Assembly: GCA_001839685.1 (NCBI GenBank)
Contig: MLAK01000838.1
Location: 62,001 to 126,000, forward strand
Direction: 5' to 3'
Source of the DNA: Tritrichomonas foetus
Taxonomy: Eukaryota; Parabasalia; Tritrichomonadida; Tritrichomonadidae
DNA: 64,000 nucleotides
Shown: piece after piece, positions 10,778-20,151 of the stretch
Layout: the number at the start of each line of letters is the position of its first letter
Position numbering within the stretch: position 1 is the stretch's first letter
The notes under the pieces: model-generated
Databases searched by the model: none
Seen by the model: only the letters and a program-made list of their open reading frames with translations
What the model was told of the DNA's origin: nothing
Translations under genes and position numbers: made by a program

Positions 10778-12070
10778 ATGGCATTTATACAGCAATCTTA
10801 TTCAACTTTTAAAAACACTATACAGCTCCCTCAAGATCCGACTCAACAAATTCAAACAAACTTCATGAAATTTGCAGAATCTCGAGAAACCATAAAAGCT
10901 GCTAATAATAACGACTATCAAAATAATACAACCAATTCTTCTTCATTAATCACAACGAATGAATTAAGTCACACCTCGAATTCAAATACAGGAAATCCAT
11001 CTCAATCTCAATTGGAAAATATTAAGCCGCCTAATCTAATCAGTACAAATAGAGGCACGCCAATAGAAGGACAGAAATGCGCAACAACAAACGACGAAAC
11101 GCGAACTTTGATATTTAACAATATTCAAAAGCTTCTAACTTCTCATTTTGCCGCTAGAATAAACAGCCAAAAGATCTTAAATTCAAATAATAAATCAAAT
11201 GCTCCAACTAGTCCAGTGGTTTCTTCCAACAATAATTGTCAGATTTTAAATCCAAAAACAGTAGCAGCTTGTAACAATTTGGCTGCAAGTCTTGCTTCAA
11301 ACTTAAAATTCACTAACTTAAATCTCCTCACTCTCCAAACTCTAGCTTACAATAATGCCATCAAACATCAAAATGAAGCAAAATTAAAAAATGATGTAAA
11401 ACTTAAAAATGATGTAAAATTAAAAAATGAAGCAAAGCAAAACAAGTCACAAAATGAAGTGAAATCACAAAGTAAAATTGAAACAAGAAGATCATGTCAA
11501 AAAAAAGCTGCAGAAAACGTCCCAAATAAAATCATGCCATTAGATATCTCCAGTCAAAATAATATTGATAAAAATGCACCTACAAGTCTCAGAAATGAAA
11601 AAATGTCGAATACGATATGCCAGATTCCACCAAAGCCTAAAAAAGAGAAAAAGTACAAACCTTATGATATTATAAAAGCTCATAGAAATATAGAAATTAT
11701 TGAAGGTCGAATAAATGATGGTGAAGATTTAGATCATCCGCATCCTGCAATGGCAGCCAAAATTTTTAATGGTCGAGACCTCAAAAACATCACCGATCAA
11801 GAGATGTATCGTTATAAAAATTACATACCAAAATTGCCAAAACAAACTATTCCAGATTTCTGGGAACCTCGTCCTTATGATGATCCACAATTTTCAATGT
11901 CCAAAAATATGTCAAATCGTTTAAAAAACCGAATTTTTTGGTTTTACAAGAATCGCAAGTTAGATACATATGAAGGGGATGATATTCGATTGTCCCAGAC
12001 ATACATGTGTATTTCACACGAAAGATACTGGACAGATGAAGATGAAGATGACACTGATTTGGATTTGTGA
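10778..12070 (+). CDS. Unknown protein, low-complexity N-terminus and conserved-looking C-terminus
   Basis: A 430-residue protein I do not recognise. The first ~280 residues are Asn/Ser/Thr-rich with a short Lys-rich internal repeat (KLKNDVKLKNDVKLKNEAK, about residues 204-222). Residues ~290-420 look folded: KPYDIIKAHRNIEIIEGR, LDHPHPAMAAKIFNGRDL, YKNYIPKLPKQTIPDFWEPR and IFWFYKNRKLD, then an acidic tail (DEDEDDTDLDL). No membrane segment or signal peptide is seen. The start ATG at 10778 is the only one near the beginning of the open frame. It lies between two kinase genes on the same strand, which by itself does not indicate function. Confidence 0.8.
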   Translation: MAFIQQSYSTFKNTIQLPQDPTQQIQTNFMKFAESRETIKAANNNDYQNNTTNSSSLITTNELSHTSNSNTGNPSQSQLENIKPPNLISTNRGTPIEGQKCATTNDETRTLIFNNIQKLLTSHFAARINSQKILNSNNKSNAPTSPVVSSNNNCQILNPKTVAACNNLAASLASNLKFTNLNLLTLQTLAYNNAIKHQNEAKLKNDVKLKNDVKLKNEAKQNKSQNEVKSQSKIETRRSCQKKAAENVPNKIMPLDISSQNNIDKNAPTSLRNEKMSNTICQIPPKPKKEKKYKPYDIIKAHRNIEIIEGRINDGEDLDHPHPAMAAKIFNGRDLKNITDQEMYRYKNYIPKLPKQTIPDFWEPRPYDDPQFSMSKNMSNRLKNRIFWFYKNRKLDTYEGDDIRLSQTYMCISHERYWTDEDEDDTDLDL

Positions 12071-12327
12071 AAATCTTCACTTTTTTGTTTTGTTTTTTTG
12101 TTATTAAAATATTTTTTTGAAACAATGTTTTATCTCTATTTTATATCACTTATGTGAATTGCTTTATAATTATTTTATCATTAAATGCTTATAGAAATAA
12201 TGCTGAAATTGAGATTTATCTTTCATACCACCAAAATCAAATTATTTGATGTTCACTTTAAAATGACATCAATTTGAATGAATTTCACTTTAAAAATATT
12301 TTCATATAACATGTCATATGTGATTGA

Positions 12328-14139
12328 ATGCGAAGAAGGCATCATAGCCTGCTTTCTTCAGAAGACAAAGACCTCAAAGGCTATCTCTCAGATTTACATG
12401 AATATACAACTCTCGAAACCCTCGGAAAAGGATCATGCGGAACAGTTTACAAATGCCAACATAATTCGAACGGCTGGATTGTTGCCATCAAAGAACTGAA
12501 TTCACACGAGCTCGATGAAAGTAAACAGAAAGCGCGGATTCAAGAAGTTCATATTCTTGCAGCTTGCCAAGATTTATTCCTTCTTGATCTCGTTGGATTT
12601 TCCATAAAACCTTACGCAATAATTACGCCATACATGCCATGCGGAAATCTGTGGGATTTAATTCACACTCGCAAAGAGAATTTGAATTCTGTTCAAAAAA
12701 CCAATATCGCCATCGGAATAGCGCACGCTATGAAATACCTTCACTCGCAGAAAATTCTTCATCGCGATTTAAAATCACCAAATATTCTTCTCGACGAACG
12801 AATTTTACCAAAAATTTCAGATTTCGGTCTCAGTCAATTTGAATCATCACTCAACCGCCAGGAATTCACCACAACCGCCAATACTAACCATACCAATAAC
12901 AACATCAATTTTAATCAAAATAACCGTTATCCAAATCAGAGTATTCCATCACCGCCGAACAATCTGCAGAACACAGTTGGAACACCCATGTGGATGGCGC
13001 CTGAACTGTTCGACGCAAATCTACATAGCACTGCATCTGACGTTTACGCTTATGGAATCATCCTTTATGAATTGCTGACTGGTCGACCACCATTTGAAGG
13101 ATTGAATGACATTCAAATTTCCTTTCATGTTAGCCGTGGGGAGAGACCACCTCTACCTGATCCAATGTCGCCAATTTCACGTTTAATTGCCGAATGTTGG
13201 TCACAGGCGCCATCGATGAGACCCACTTTTGACGAAATTTACAGACGGTTTGAAGCCCACGAAGTTTTTTTCCCACACTGTGAGAGAGCAGGCGTTGATG
13301 ACCTCCTCAACCTCATCCGTAAACATGACTTGCGAAAAATTAGCGGGATTCATGAATCTTCAAATCTCGTAAACCAAATCATTCAAATTCGAAACAATAA
13401 CCTCTCTCCAACATCATCTCATAATATCCAACCTTCCATGAATTCTTTTTCCAATGGAATGGCTTTTTCAAATGGCATGAATCAAAATATGAATAGTATG
13501 AATCAAAATGTGAATAATATGAATCAAAATATGAATAATATGAATCCAAATGTGAATGGAATGAATCAAATTATGAATAGTATGAATCAAAATATGAATA
13601 GTATGAATCACAATATAAATGTTATGAATCACAATAAGAATGATTACTTGCAAGGCTTGCTAAATCATTATTCATCGAATGGAAACATTCATGAACTTGG
13701 TATTCTCATTGTCAGCATGCCAAATATTGACATCAATGGAAAATGCGGAGGCATTGCGCCAATTCATGCCGCAGTCATTTCCGACCAGCTGATCGCTGTT
13801 CAATTTCTCACCAAGCTCCAAAACATAGATGTGAATGTTCTTGACAACGAAGGAAATACACCATTCCTACTTTCAGTGAAACTGAACAAACCACGAATCA
13901 CGGCATTTTTGGCACAATTCCGAAAAGTTGCAATAAATGCACAAAATGTATTTGGATTCTCTGTTTTGCATTTAATGATGCGGTTGCCGTTCGAAGCACA
14001 GAATATCATGGTGAAAGCACTGGCATTTGCACGGGATCTTCGGGTTGACTTGTTGGATAATGCGGGTAACGACGCTTTTGGAATGAATCTGTCTCGTAAG
14101 GAAGAATTTCTGAAGCGACAGGCGTTGTATAGAAAATAA
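12328..14139 (+). CDS. TKL-type protein kinase with C-terminal ankyrin repeats
   Basis: A 603-residue kinase. The kinase domain (~25-315) has LGKGSCGTVYKC, VAIKEL, HRDLKSPNILL, DFGLSQ, GTPMWMAPEL, DVYAYGIILYELLTG and CWSQAPSMRPTF, all typical of TKL kinases with catalytic residues intact. Between DFG and APE there is an Asn-rich insertion of about 45 residues, so the activation segment is unusually long. Residues ~365-450 contain a tandem NMNQNMN-type repeat (coded 13470-13640). Residues ~455-590 are three to four ankyrin-like units (CGGIAPIHAAVISDQ, EGNTPFLLSVKL, FGFSVLHLMMRL). Kinase-ankyrin combinations are a large trichomonad family (family knowledge). The ATG at 12328 is in frame and precedes the kinase closely; an earlier ATG at 12311 is out of frame. 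Confidence 0.88.
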   Translation: MRRRHHSLLSSEDKDLKGYLSDLHEYTTLETLGKGSCGTVYKCQHNSNGWIVAIKELNSHELDESKQKARIQEVHILAACQDLFLLDLVGFSIKPYAIITPYMPCGNLWDLIHTRKENLNSVQKTNIAIGIAHAMKYLHSQKILHRDLKSPNILLDERILPKISDFGLSQFESSLNRQEFTTTANTNHTNNNINFNQNNRYPNQSIPSPPNNLQNTVGTPMWMAPELFDANLHSTASDVYAYGIILYELLTGRPPFEGLNDIQISFHVSRGERPPLPDPMSPISRLIAECWSQAPSMRPTFDEIYRRFEAHEVFFPHCERAGVDDLLNLIRKHDLRKISGIHESSNLVNQIIQIRNNNLSPTSSHNIQPSMNSFSNGMAFSNGMNQNMNSMNQNVNNMNQNMNNMNPNVNGMNQIMNSMNQNMNSMNHNINVMNHNKNDYLQGLLNHYSSNGNIHELGILIVSMPNIDINGKCGGIAPIHAAVISDQLIAVQFLTKLQNIDVNVLDNEGNTPFLLSVKLNKPRITAFLAQFRKVAINAQNVFGFSVLHLMMRLPFEAQNIMVKALAFARDLRVDLLDNAGNDAFGMNLSRKEEFLKRQALYRK

Positions 14140-14445
14140 TAGATTGTTTTTATATTAAATATTCATAGGATTTCCTTACTTTGTCTTTTCTTTTTCTGCT
14201 TTTTATTTTTCTGCTTTTTCTGTGAAATGAGACAGAGACATCTCCGCGTGGAGATTATATATTAAATACGCCAAATTCTTATTCATATTCCCAATTATCA
14301 CATAAGATCATTAACATTACTCATCATCCTTGATGTATAAACATAAAGAAAATTGAAAATTACAATTATTTCTATAGATTTATTGAAAACAACATATTAA
14401 CAAATCAATAACACAATAGTAGCATCGAAACAAACCAAATAAACA
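14140..14445. other. Short convergent spacer
   Basis: Shared 3' flank of the ankyrin-kinase and presenilin genes; no further feature recognised. Confidence 0.5.
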
Positions 14446-16095
14446 CTAAAATATGAGTATTTCACTTCGTAAATTTTGATAGAATGGTCTAAAGGTGTAA
14501 ATACCAATTATGTAAAACAGAATACCCAAAATAAGAGAAAACGGTAAAGCAGGAAGTGGTCTTTCAAGCCAGGCCAGGAAAATCAAAGTAATGGAAAGTC
14601 CCAAAACAACAGCAAAGATGCAAAGAATTGTTATATCCCATCCAACTCGTGCAGCTCTTGTTACAAGAATTCCATAAAAAACAAAATCACCAAGTCCAAG
14701 TTTGATTCCTTCTTCATCATCAGTTTCAAACCTCCTTTTTTTCTTTCTTGCAGTTTTCTCAGCATTAGTAAGCTTCTTTTCATTATCGCTGCAACTTTCT
14801 TCTTCTTCTTCAAAATCACTCAAAACAGCAGTTTTAACAGTAGCAATTGTTCCATCACTACTTGATTCACCTTTTTTATTCTTTTTCTTAGGATCGTTGG
14901 GTAGAAGTGGTTCATTCATTTGATCACTTTTCTGTGGACCAACTTTCTTCTTCTTTTTTGATTTTTCTTTCTTCTTTTTAGTCTTTTTTCCTTCTTTTTC
15001 AACATTTTCTAATTTTCCATTCAATTTTTGATCGTCTTTTCCTGTATTATTTTCTGTATTTTTTTCTGTTTCTTTTGTTGCATTTTCTGGATTTTCTTGA
15101 TCGAAATTATTGTTGGGGTGTTGATTATCGTTTTCTTCGTCACTTTCTTTTGTATCTAAAGGAATGTCTTCATTCTTTTCTTCTTCCTCTTTTCCATCAC
15201 CTCTTTTGTCATCACTATCTTCGACTTCACTTTCATTTTGACCATCTTCGTTTTCATTTTCACCTTCTCCGCCAATTTGACCATAAGCATCATATTTTTG
15301 ACTATCTCCGTCTTCATTTTCACCTTCATCATCATCATCATCATCATCATCATTTTCGTCATCAATACCTTCATCGCCATTCTCGTACTCATTCGATGGA
15401 TGATAAACTGACGAAATCCATGCAGCCGATGAATAAACAAGGGCCGGAAGTGCGTCGCCCCTTTCTTCCGATTTTTTGATAATTACATTCAATAAGCCGT
15501 GTGGACAGAGAACAACACAACAGTCATAAATAATCAATATCACTAACAGAATCCAAACAGTCCAGTCGGGGAGGCTGAGAAATACGATTGCTATCAATAT
15601 CGAAATAATCACCAAAACAACTTGAGTATAGATAAGCGGAGCTCTCCAAAAGACAGCCATATTTCCAGTGACAGTTACGTTTAAGAAAAATAGAACTACG
15701 GTGATCCAATCAAATGGGACCCCCAATAATTTTGGAACATCTTTAAATGCTATGTATATGTATAGTGTGAGTAGCAAAGTGACTGCTACAACCATCCACA
15801 CTATGATTGCTTTTACACATCCGTAATAATAACAAACTAAAATAATTGCCGTAACGATTGTAATCATTCCGATCAGAATTAATGCGATATAAATTGCCCA
15901 TTCGGTTGAGACACCTGAATCTGTTGGATTTAACGTCTGTGAAAAAGATCTATCGAGCGATAACGTTCCTGTTCGACCTTCGAGGAATCTTGCGAGAAAA
16001 GCGTCACAAACGAGCGTAACAATTACAGGAATAGCGATTTCGAGAATCCTGTGTGAGAAGAATTCTAGGAAAACTCCCAGATTCTTCTTCGCCAT
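14446..16095 (-). CDS. Presenilin-type intramembrane aspartyl protease
   Basis: A 549-residue protein with the presenilin signature: catalytic Asp at ~191 in IIYDCCVVLCPHGLL followed by ERGDALPALVYSS, second catalytic Asp at ~470 in KLGLGDFVFYGILV, and the PALP motif at ~515-518. Six hydrophobic segments precede the first large loop and three follow it, as in presenilin. The loop between TM6 and TM7 (~225-460) is very long and highly charged, with Asp/Glu and Lys runs; in animals this loop contains the autocleavage site. Presenilin is the catalytic subunit of gamma-secretase in the endomembrane system; other subunits (nicastrin, APH-1, PEN-2) are not in this window. It could in principle be a signal-peptide-peptidase relative, but GLGDF, ALVYSS and the large hydrophilic loop favour presenilin. 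Confidence 0.93.
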   Translation of the reverse strand: MAKKNLGVFLEFFSHRILEIAIPVIVTLVCDAFLARFLEGRTGTLSLDRSFSQTLNPTDSGVSTEWAIYIALILIGMITIVTAIILVCYYYGCVKAIIVWMVVAVTLLLTLYIYIAFKDVPKLLGVPFDWITVVLFFLNVTVTGNMAVFWRAPLIYTQVVLVIISILIAIVFLSLPDWTVWILLVILIIYDCCVVLCPHGLLNVIIKKSEERGDALPALVYSSAAWISSVYHPSNEYENGDEGIDDENDDDDDDDDEGENEDGDSQKYDAYGQIGGEGENENEDGQNESEVEDSDDKRGDGKEEEEKNEDIPLDTKESDEENDNQHPNNNFDQENPENATKETEKNTENNTGKDDQKLNGKLENVEKEGKKTKKKKEKSKKKKKVGPQKSDQMNEPLLPNDPKKKNKKGESSSDGTIATVKTAVLSDFEEEEESCSDNEKKLTNAEKTARKKKRRFETDDEEGIKLGLGDFVFYGILVTRAARVGWDITILCIFAVVLGLSITLIFLAWLERPLPALPFSLILGILFYIIGIYTFRPFYQNLRSEILIF

Positions 16096-16619
16096 GAATG
16101 AGATAAATTTTGAATAATTTTTGAGAAAAGTAAACGAGCTACGTTTTCAAATTTTTAATTTGGGCAAATAAATTCACGAAAATTGAATGAGGTACGTTTT
16201 CAAATTCTAAATCTTATCGTAAACTCTAATTCTGTTATTATTTGGCCATAGTTTTTGAATGGTCTCATGAAATAAGTTTTGGTTTTTATAAACTCAAGAT
16301 ATATCAATATTAACAATTTTTTAACGGTGCACATCAAAAAACAATATCGTTTATATTAGGATGTATTTTCTCGGTTTTATTGGTAAAAAATGGAACCAAT
16401 GAATGAAAAATGAAAATCGCTTCGATCGATCAATCTGTTTTAGAAATGTGATATGAAATGACTAATAATCGTAAGTATTGGGAAAAAATAATGATTAATG
16501 TGATGTGACTTTTGCTGGTTCTTTGGGTTTCTTCAACATGGTGGAGATTCAGAGAGTGAACAGGGTGGAACTATGGATCTCCTTCAAAGATTGAAATCAG
16601 TTAATAGGCTCATAAGATC
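16096..16619. other. Divergent promoter region between presenilin and BTB gene
   Basis: No gene seen. A short direct repeat with the core TACGTTTTCAAATT occurs near 16140 and again near 16192, in the upstream region of the presenilin gene; meaning unknown. Confidence 0.4.
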
Positions 16620-18128
16620 ATGTCACATCACCATTTTTCACTGTCAAAAAGCAAAATGGCATTATTCCATTATTCCTTACACAAAACGGCATCAAGAAAA
16701 ATAACGAGAGGTGTAACTTCTATGATGTTTGATCTTGATTACATGGGCATGATAAAAGAAGACAAAACTATTGAAACAATGCAAAATTTATATGAAAAAG
16801 ATTTTACTTTTATTTTTCCTCAATGTGGAAAAAAAATTCAATGTAATCGATTCTTTGCAGATCTTATTTCCTCCAAAGTAAACGAAATGCACCATATAGA
16901 TCAATCTATCACATAATTTGAAATACTGGATTATTCACCTTCCTGTAAAAAATCAGCGAGTAGTTATGCTTCACAATTTCAACTATTTTTAAAACTTTTT
17001 CCTTTTTTAGACCCAAACAATGATGAAAAAGAAAAAGGGAATAAAAACTACAAAGTAAAAGAAATTAACATTGATACGATTGACCAAAACGAATATCAGC
17101 AAATATTAGAACTTTTGTATTCATTAGGAAATGAAAAAATTGTTTTGAAATGCCTTTCAATTAGGAAAATAAACTATCAAATAACGGCATCTAATATGAA
17201 GGATTTATACTTAAAGTTGAAAAACAATTATCCATCAATATTAATATATACTTCAATAAATAAAATAATTGATTTCTGTGCTTCTAATATTGATAAGAAA
17301 GAAACTCAAGAAATGATTACAAAATATTTCACGAAAGAAGAGATTGACGCCATTTTTCGATCGATAGAATTCATAATCTCTGATGAGGATTCAGTTTTTG
17401 AATTGATATGTAACATTATTAATGAACGAGGAGATAATTTTTTTACCCTTCTATCACACGTTCAGTTCCTTAATCTTTCAATAAAGAAACGCCATCAGTA
17501 TTTGGATTTTATCGAACCGACGAAACTAAACTTCGATGACTGGAAAACTTTCATTACTCGTGTAAAATCTCTTTTTGGTACATGCATTTTGGAAGATTCA
17601 TCAATTATTTTTCGACCTCAGTATGGTCATGAATTTGAAGGAATATTTAATTATCTTAATAAAGAATGTTCTGGGAATTGTGCCACCAAAAAATTAATTC
17701 ATGTACGATGTTCATCTCTAAAATCAACTAGCCCTGAGTTTTTATTTGATTATAAAACATTATCAAGTGATAAATTTTGGTCATTGAATAATGAAAATGA
17801 TGGGTATCTCCAAATTGATTTCAAAAAAAGGAAAATAAACCTCTCTCATTATTCATTTCATACTCCAAACAATCAATATTCTAATATATTATCGCCAAAA
17901 AATTGGGAAATAAAAGGTTCTAATGATAAGATACATTGGGACATTCTTGACTCAAGGAAATATGATCCTCACCTAAATAGGCACAATACATTTTATTGTT
18001 ATGAATGCACCTATAAAAACCGAAAAAATTATCAATATATTCGGTTTTATCAACGTGGTGTCAATCATGGTGATGACTATGACACTCATCTAAGTGGCAT
18101 TGAATTTTTTGGAAAACTCATAAATTAA
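16620..18128 (+). pseudogene. BTB/BACK-F5/8C domain gene with in-frame TAA
   Basis: One continuous frame, broken only by TAA at 16914-16916. Before the stop: a BTB-type start (EKDFTFIFPQCGKKIQCNRF, then FADLISSKVNEMHHIDQSIT). After it the same frame goes on as FEILDYSPSCKKSASSYASQ, the expected next part of the family pattern. Then comes a BACK-like helical region (~200-330) and a C-terminal F5/8C (discoidin-like) domain: DKFWSLNNENDGYLQIDF, ILSPKNWEIKGSNDKIHWD, YQYIRFYQRGVNHGDDYD. Such BTB-F5/8C proteins are a large trichomonad family. The stop replaces one codon (CAA to TAA would suffice) with no indel. It may be a pseudogene, a read-through codon or a sequencing error. No GT donor or AG acceptor positioned to remove it was found. 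Confidence 0.75.
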
Positions 18129-19305
18129 TTGTATTTTTTCAATAAGTCTTTGAGCTTGATTACGAATTTAGAATCTAAAATACCTGTTGATATTACCTAA
18201 TTGCAAAATGAATTCTTTTTTTCGATGGCCAATAAAGAGAAAAAAAAAAATGATGAAAATTTGGGCTCAGGAACTATAATTCAAATAGGAAGCAGAAGAA
18301 ATAAATCATATGATATATCATATCAAAAATCATTGTAGCCCATATTTACATATGTTTTTATCAATGTACATCATAATGATAATTTGTTTTCAAAAATGAT
18401 ATTTTCATTGTTATTACTTTTCCATTGGTGTATTACAATAATATTTTTCCAAAATGTTTATAGCAAATGCTAATATAAAATTTTACCTTCATACTGGCCT
18501 TTTTAATTTTTTTGCATTCAAACGATTAATTATAGATCTCTTAAATTAGATCTAAAATATCAATAATATAGTAGCACTTAGATTTATGATTCACATAAAT
18601 TTTTCCAATCACTTATAGCTAATTTCTCCGAATTCTATGAAGTTTTATTCATAGCATTTCAATACTTCTAAATATTTACTAAATAGTTTGTTTACTTTCA
18701 TACTTTTTATTTAATTTTATCGAAGCTTATGCTGTTGGGAATAGATATTGACATTATATGTACTTGTTTTTTTAAACATTCATCTATTTTTAAAAACATT
18801 CATCTATTTTTAAATCATTTTAGGTTGGGTTATCTTGAACGACAAATCAATAAGTATGGCTAACTGAAAATCATGTTTATCATTATCTGAGTTAACAGCT
18901 GAAAGCAATTATTATAAAAATTATATTACATTCTTGGTGTTGCACTAAAAATGGCAGCATTTATAACCAATAACATGATAGATGATGTCGTAATTTTCTC
19001 TCATCTTCAACAGTTACTGATTTCAATTCTTATGCCTGATGAAGCTACCTGTTCACTAAAAATGAAAACCCTTTTCATTTTTTCTAAAAAATATCACTTT
19101 CAAATAATTTTGCAATCTATGAAGGTTTTCGTCGTTTGCTTGTGCATCTGTCAATTGGGCTACTTTGCTAAAAATGAGTCATTGCCTTATTATTTCCTCG
19201 TTAAATTAATTTTGTGACTCCCAGATATTTAAACCAATGTAATAAATAAAAATTTATTAATATTATTACTTCATATTTTCTATTGAATTCCTATTTGATC
19301 TTTAC
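18129..19305. other. AT-rich spacer with one doubtful ORF
   Basis: Mostly non-coding. An 88-codon frame at 18951-19217 starts with ATG but resembles no family I know and could be chance. A 16-bp palindrome (ATATGATA/TATCATAT) lies at 18308-18323. No N-terminal ankyrin-type region is recognisable upstream of the decayed repeats that follow. Confidence 0.4.
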
Positions 19306-19860
19306 TTTACACCATTAGCTATTGTATGTTGTCAAGATCATATTGAAATGGTTGATCTTTTTTTAAATCATCGGAATATAGAAGTGAATTTTCCAACTGT
19401 TTTCAAACATTTCTCAAGATTATTTTTGCATTTCACATAATATTTATCAATTCTCACTGATGAAACAACCATTTATTGTGCATGCCATAATTGTCATTTC
19501 GAAATTGTTGAGCTTTTATTGAATCATCATATGATTGAAATCAATGGTAAAACGAAAATTATCAAATTATCATTCTTGATTCATTGTTAATTTCATATCA
19601 AATTTGATTATGACTGTGATAAAAAGGACACCACTTTATGATGCATGTGTAAATGGTCATTCTAAAATAGTTAAACTCTTATCAACACCCAAAATATTGA
19701 TATCAATCATTCAACACCTATTTTCATTTGATTTTCATGATTTTTTTAAATAGTTATGGAAAATTAAAGATTAATATCGATGATGCATTACTTAAAATTT
19801 CGTAACAACATTGGCATTATGAGATTGTTGTCCTTTTATTGAAACAATCAAATCATTTAT
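19306..19860 (+). pseudogene. Decayed ankyrin-repeat locus
   Basis: Four ankyrin-like units are visible in different frames: FTPLAIVCCQDHIEMVDLFL (from 19306), DETTIYCACHNCHFEIVELL (from 19459), RTPLYDACVNGHSKIVKLL (near 19627) and a unit near 19780 reading DALLKIS, stop, QHWHYEIVVLLLKQ. The third unit has a one-base shift before its IDIN end. The first unit is followed by GTTTTC at the same place where the intact locus at 4864-7343 has its GTTT interruptions, so the two loci share architecture. With an internal stop and a frameshift this copy is probably dead. Confidence 0.7.
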
Positions 19861-20105
19861 TGAATTTCCTAATATTTTAATTATATTATGTTGTGCTATT
19901 GTTATACTTATGATGATATTCTTTCAATTAAGTGTTGCATTTCTAATTTTTACTATTTATTGATTGTTTTTATCATTCAAAATTAAGGTGGGTGATTCTA
20001 TTTCCCATAAGGTGCCCCTCATGTAAATTAAACATTAGTACATATGAATAAAGTGAACCGATCAAATAATATAACCATATTTCCCAAGAGAACGATCATT
20101 TTAAA

Positions 20106-20151
20106 TTCAATCCGAAATTGAAAACGAGAAAAGAAATTTTAAACGCCAACA
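20106..20151 (+). promoter_or_regulatory. Possible initiator element of the CEP104-like gene
   Basis: TTCAATCCGAAA precedes the ATG at 20152. Trichomonad promoters use an initiator centred on TCA(+1) close to the ATG (family knowledge); similar TTCAAT blocks precede the genes at 30258 and 38185. Confidence 0.3.

Noticed and set aside
13468..13653. Minus-strand frame of repeated Ile/His residues
   Set aside because: It is the reverse strand of the Asn-Met repeat in the kinase gene.
15075..15479. Plus-strand His/Phe/Leu-rich frame
   Set aside because: Reverse complement of the acidic presenilin loop.
18951..19217. 88-codon frame as a gene
   Set aside because: No family resemblance, AT-rich codons like the spacer, and decayed sequence directly downstream.
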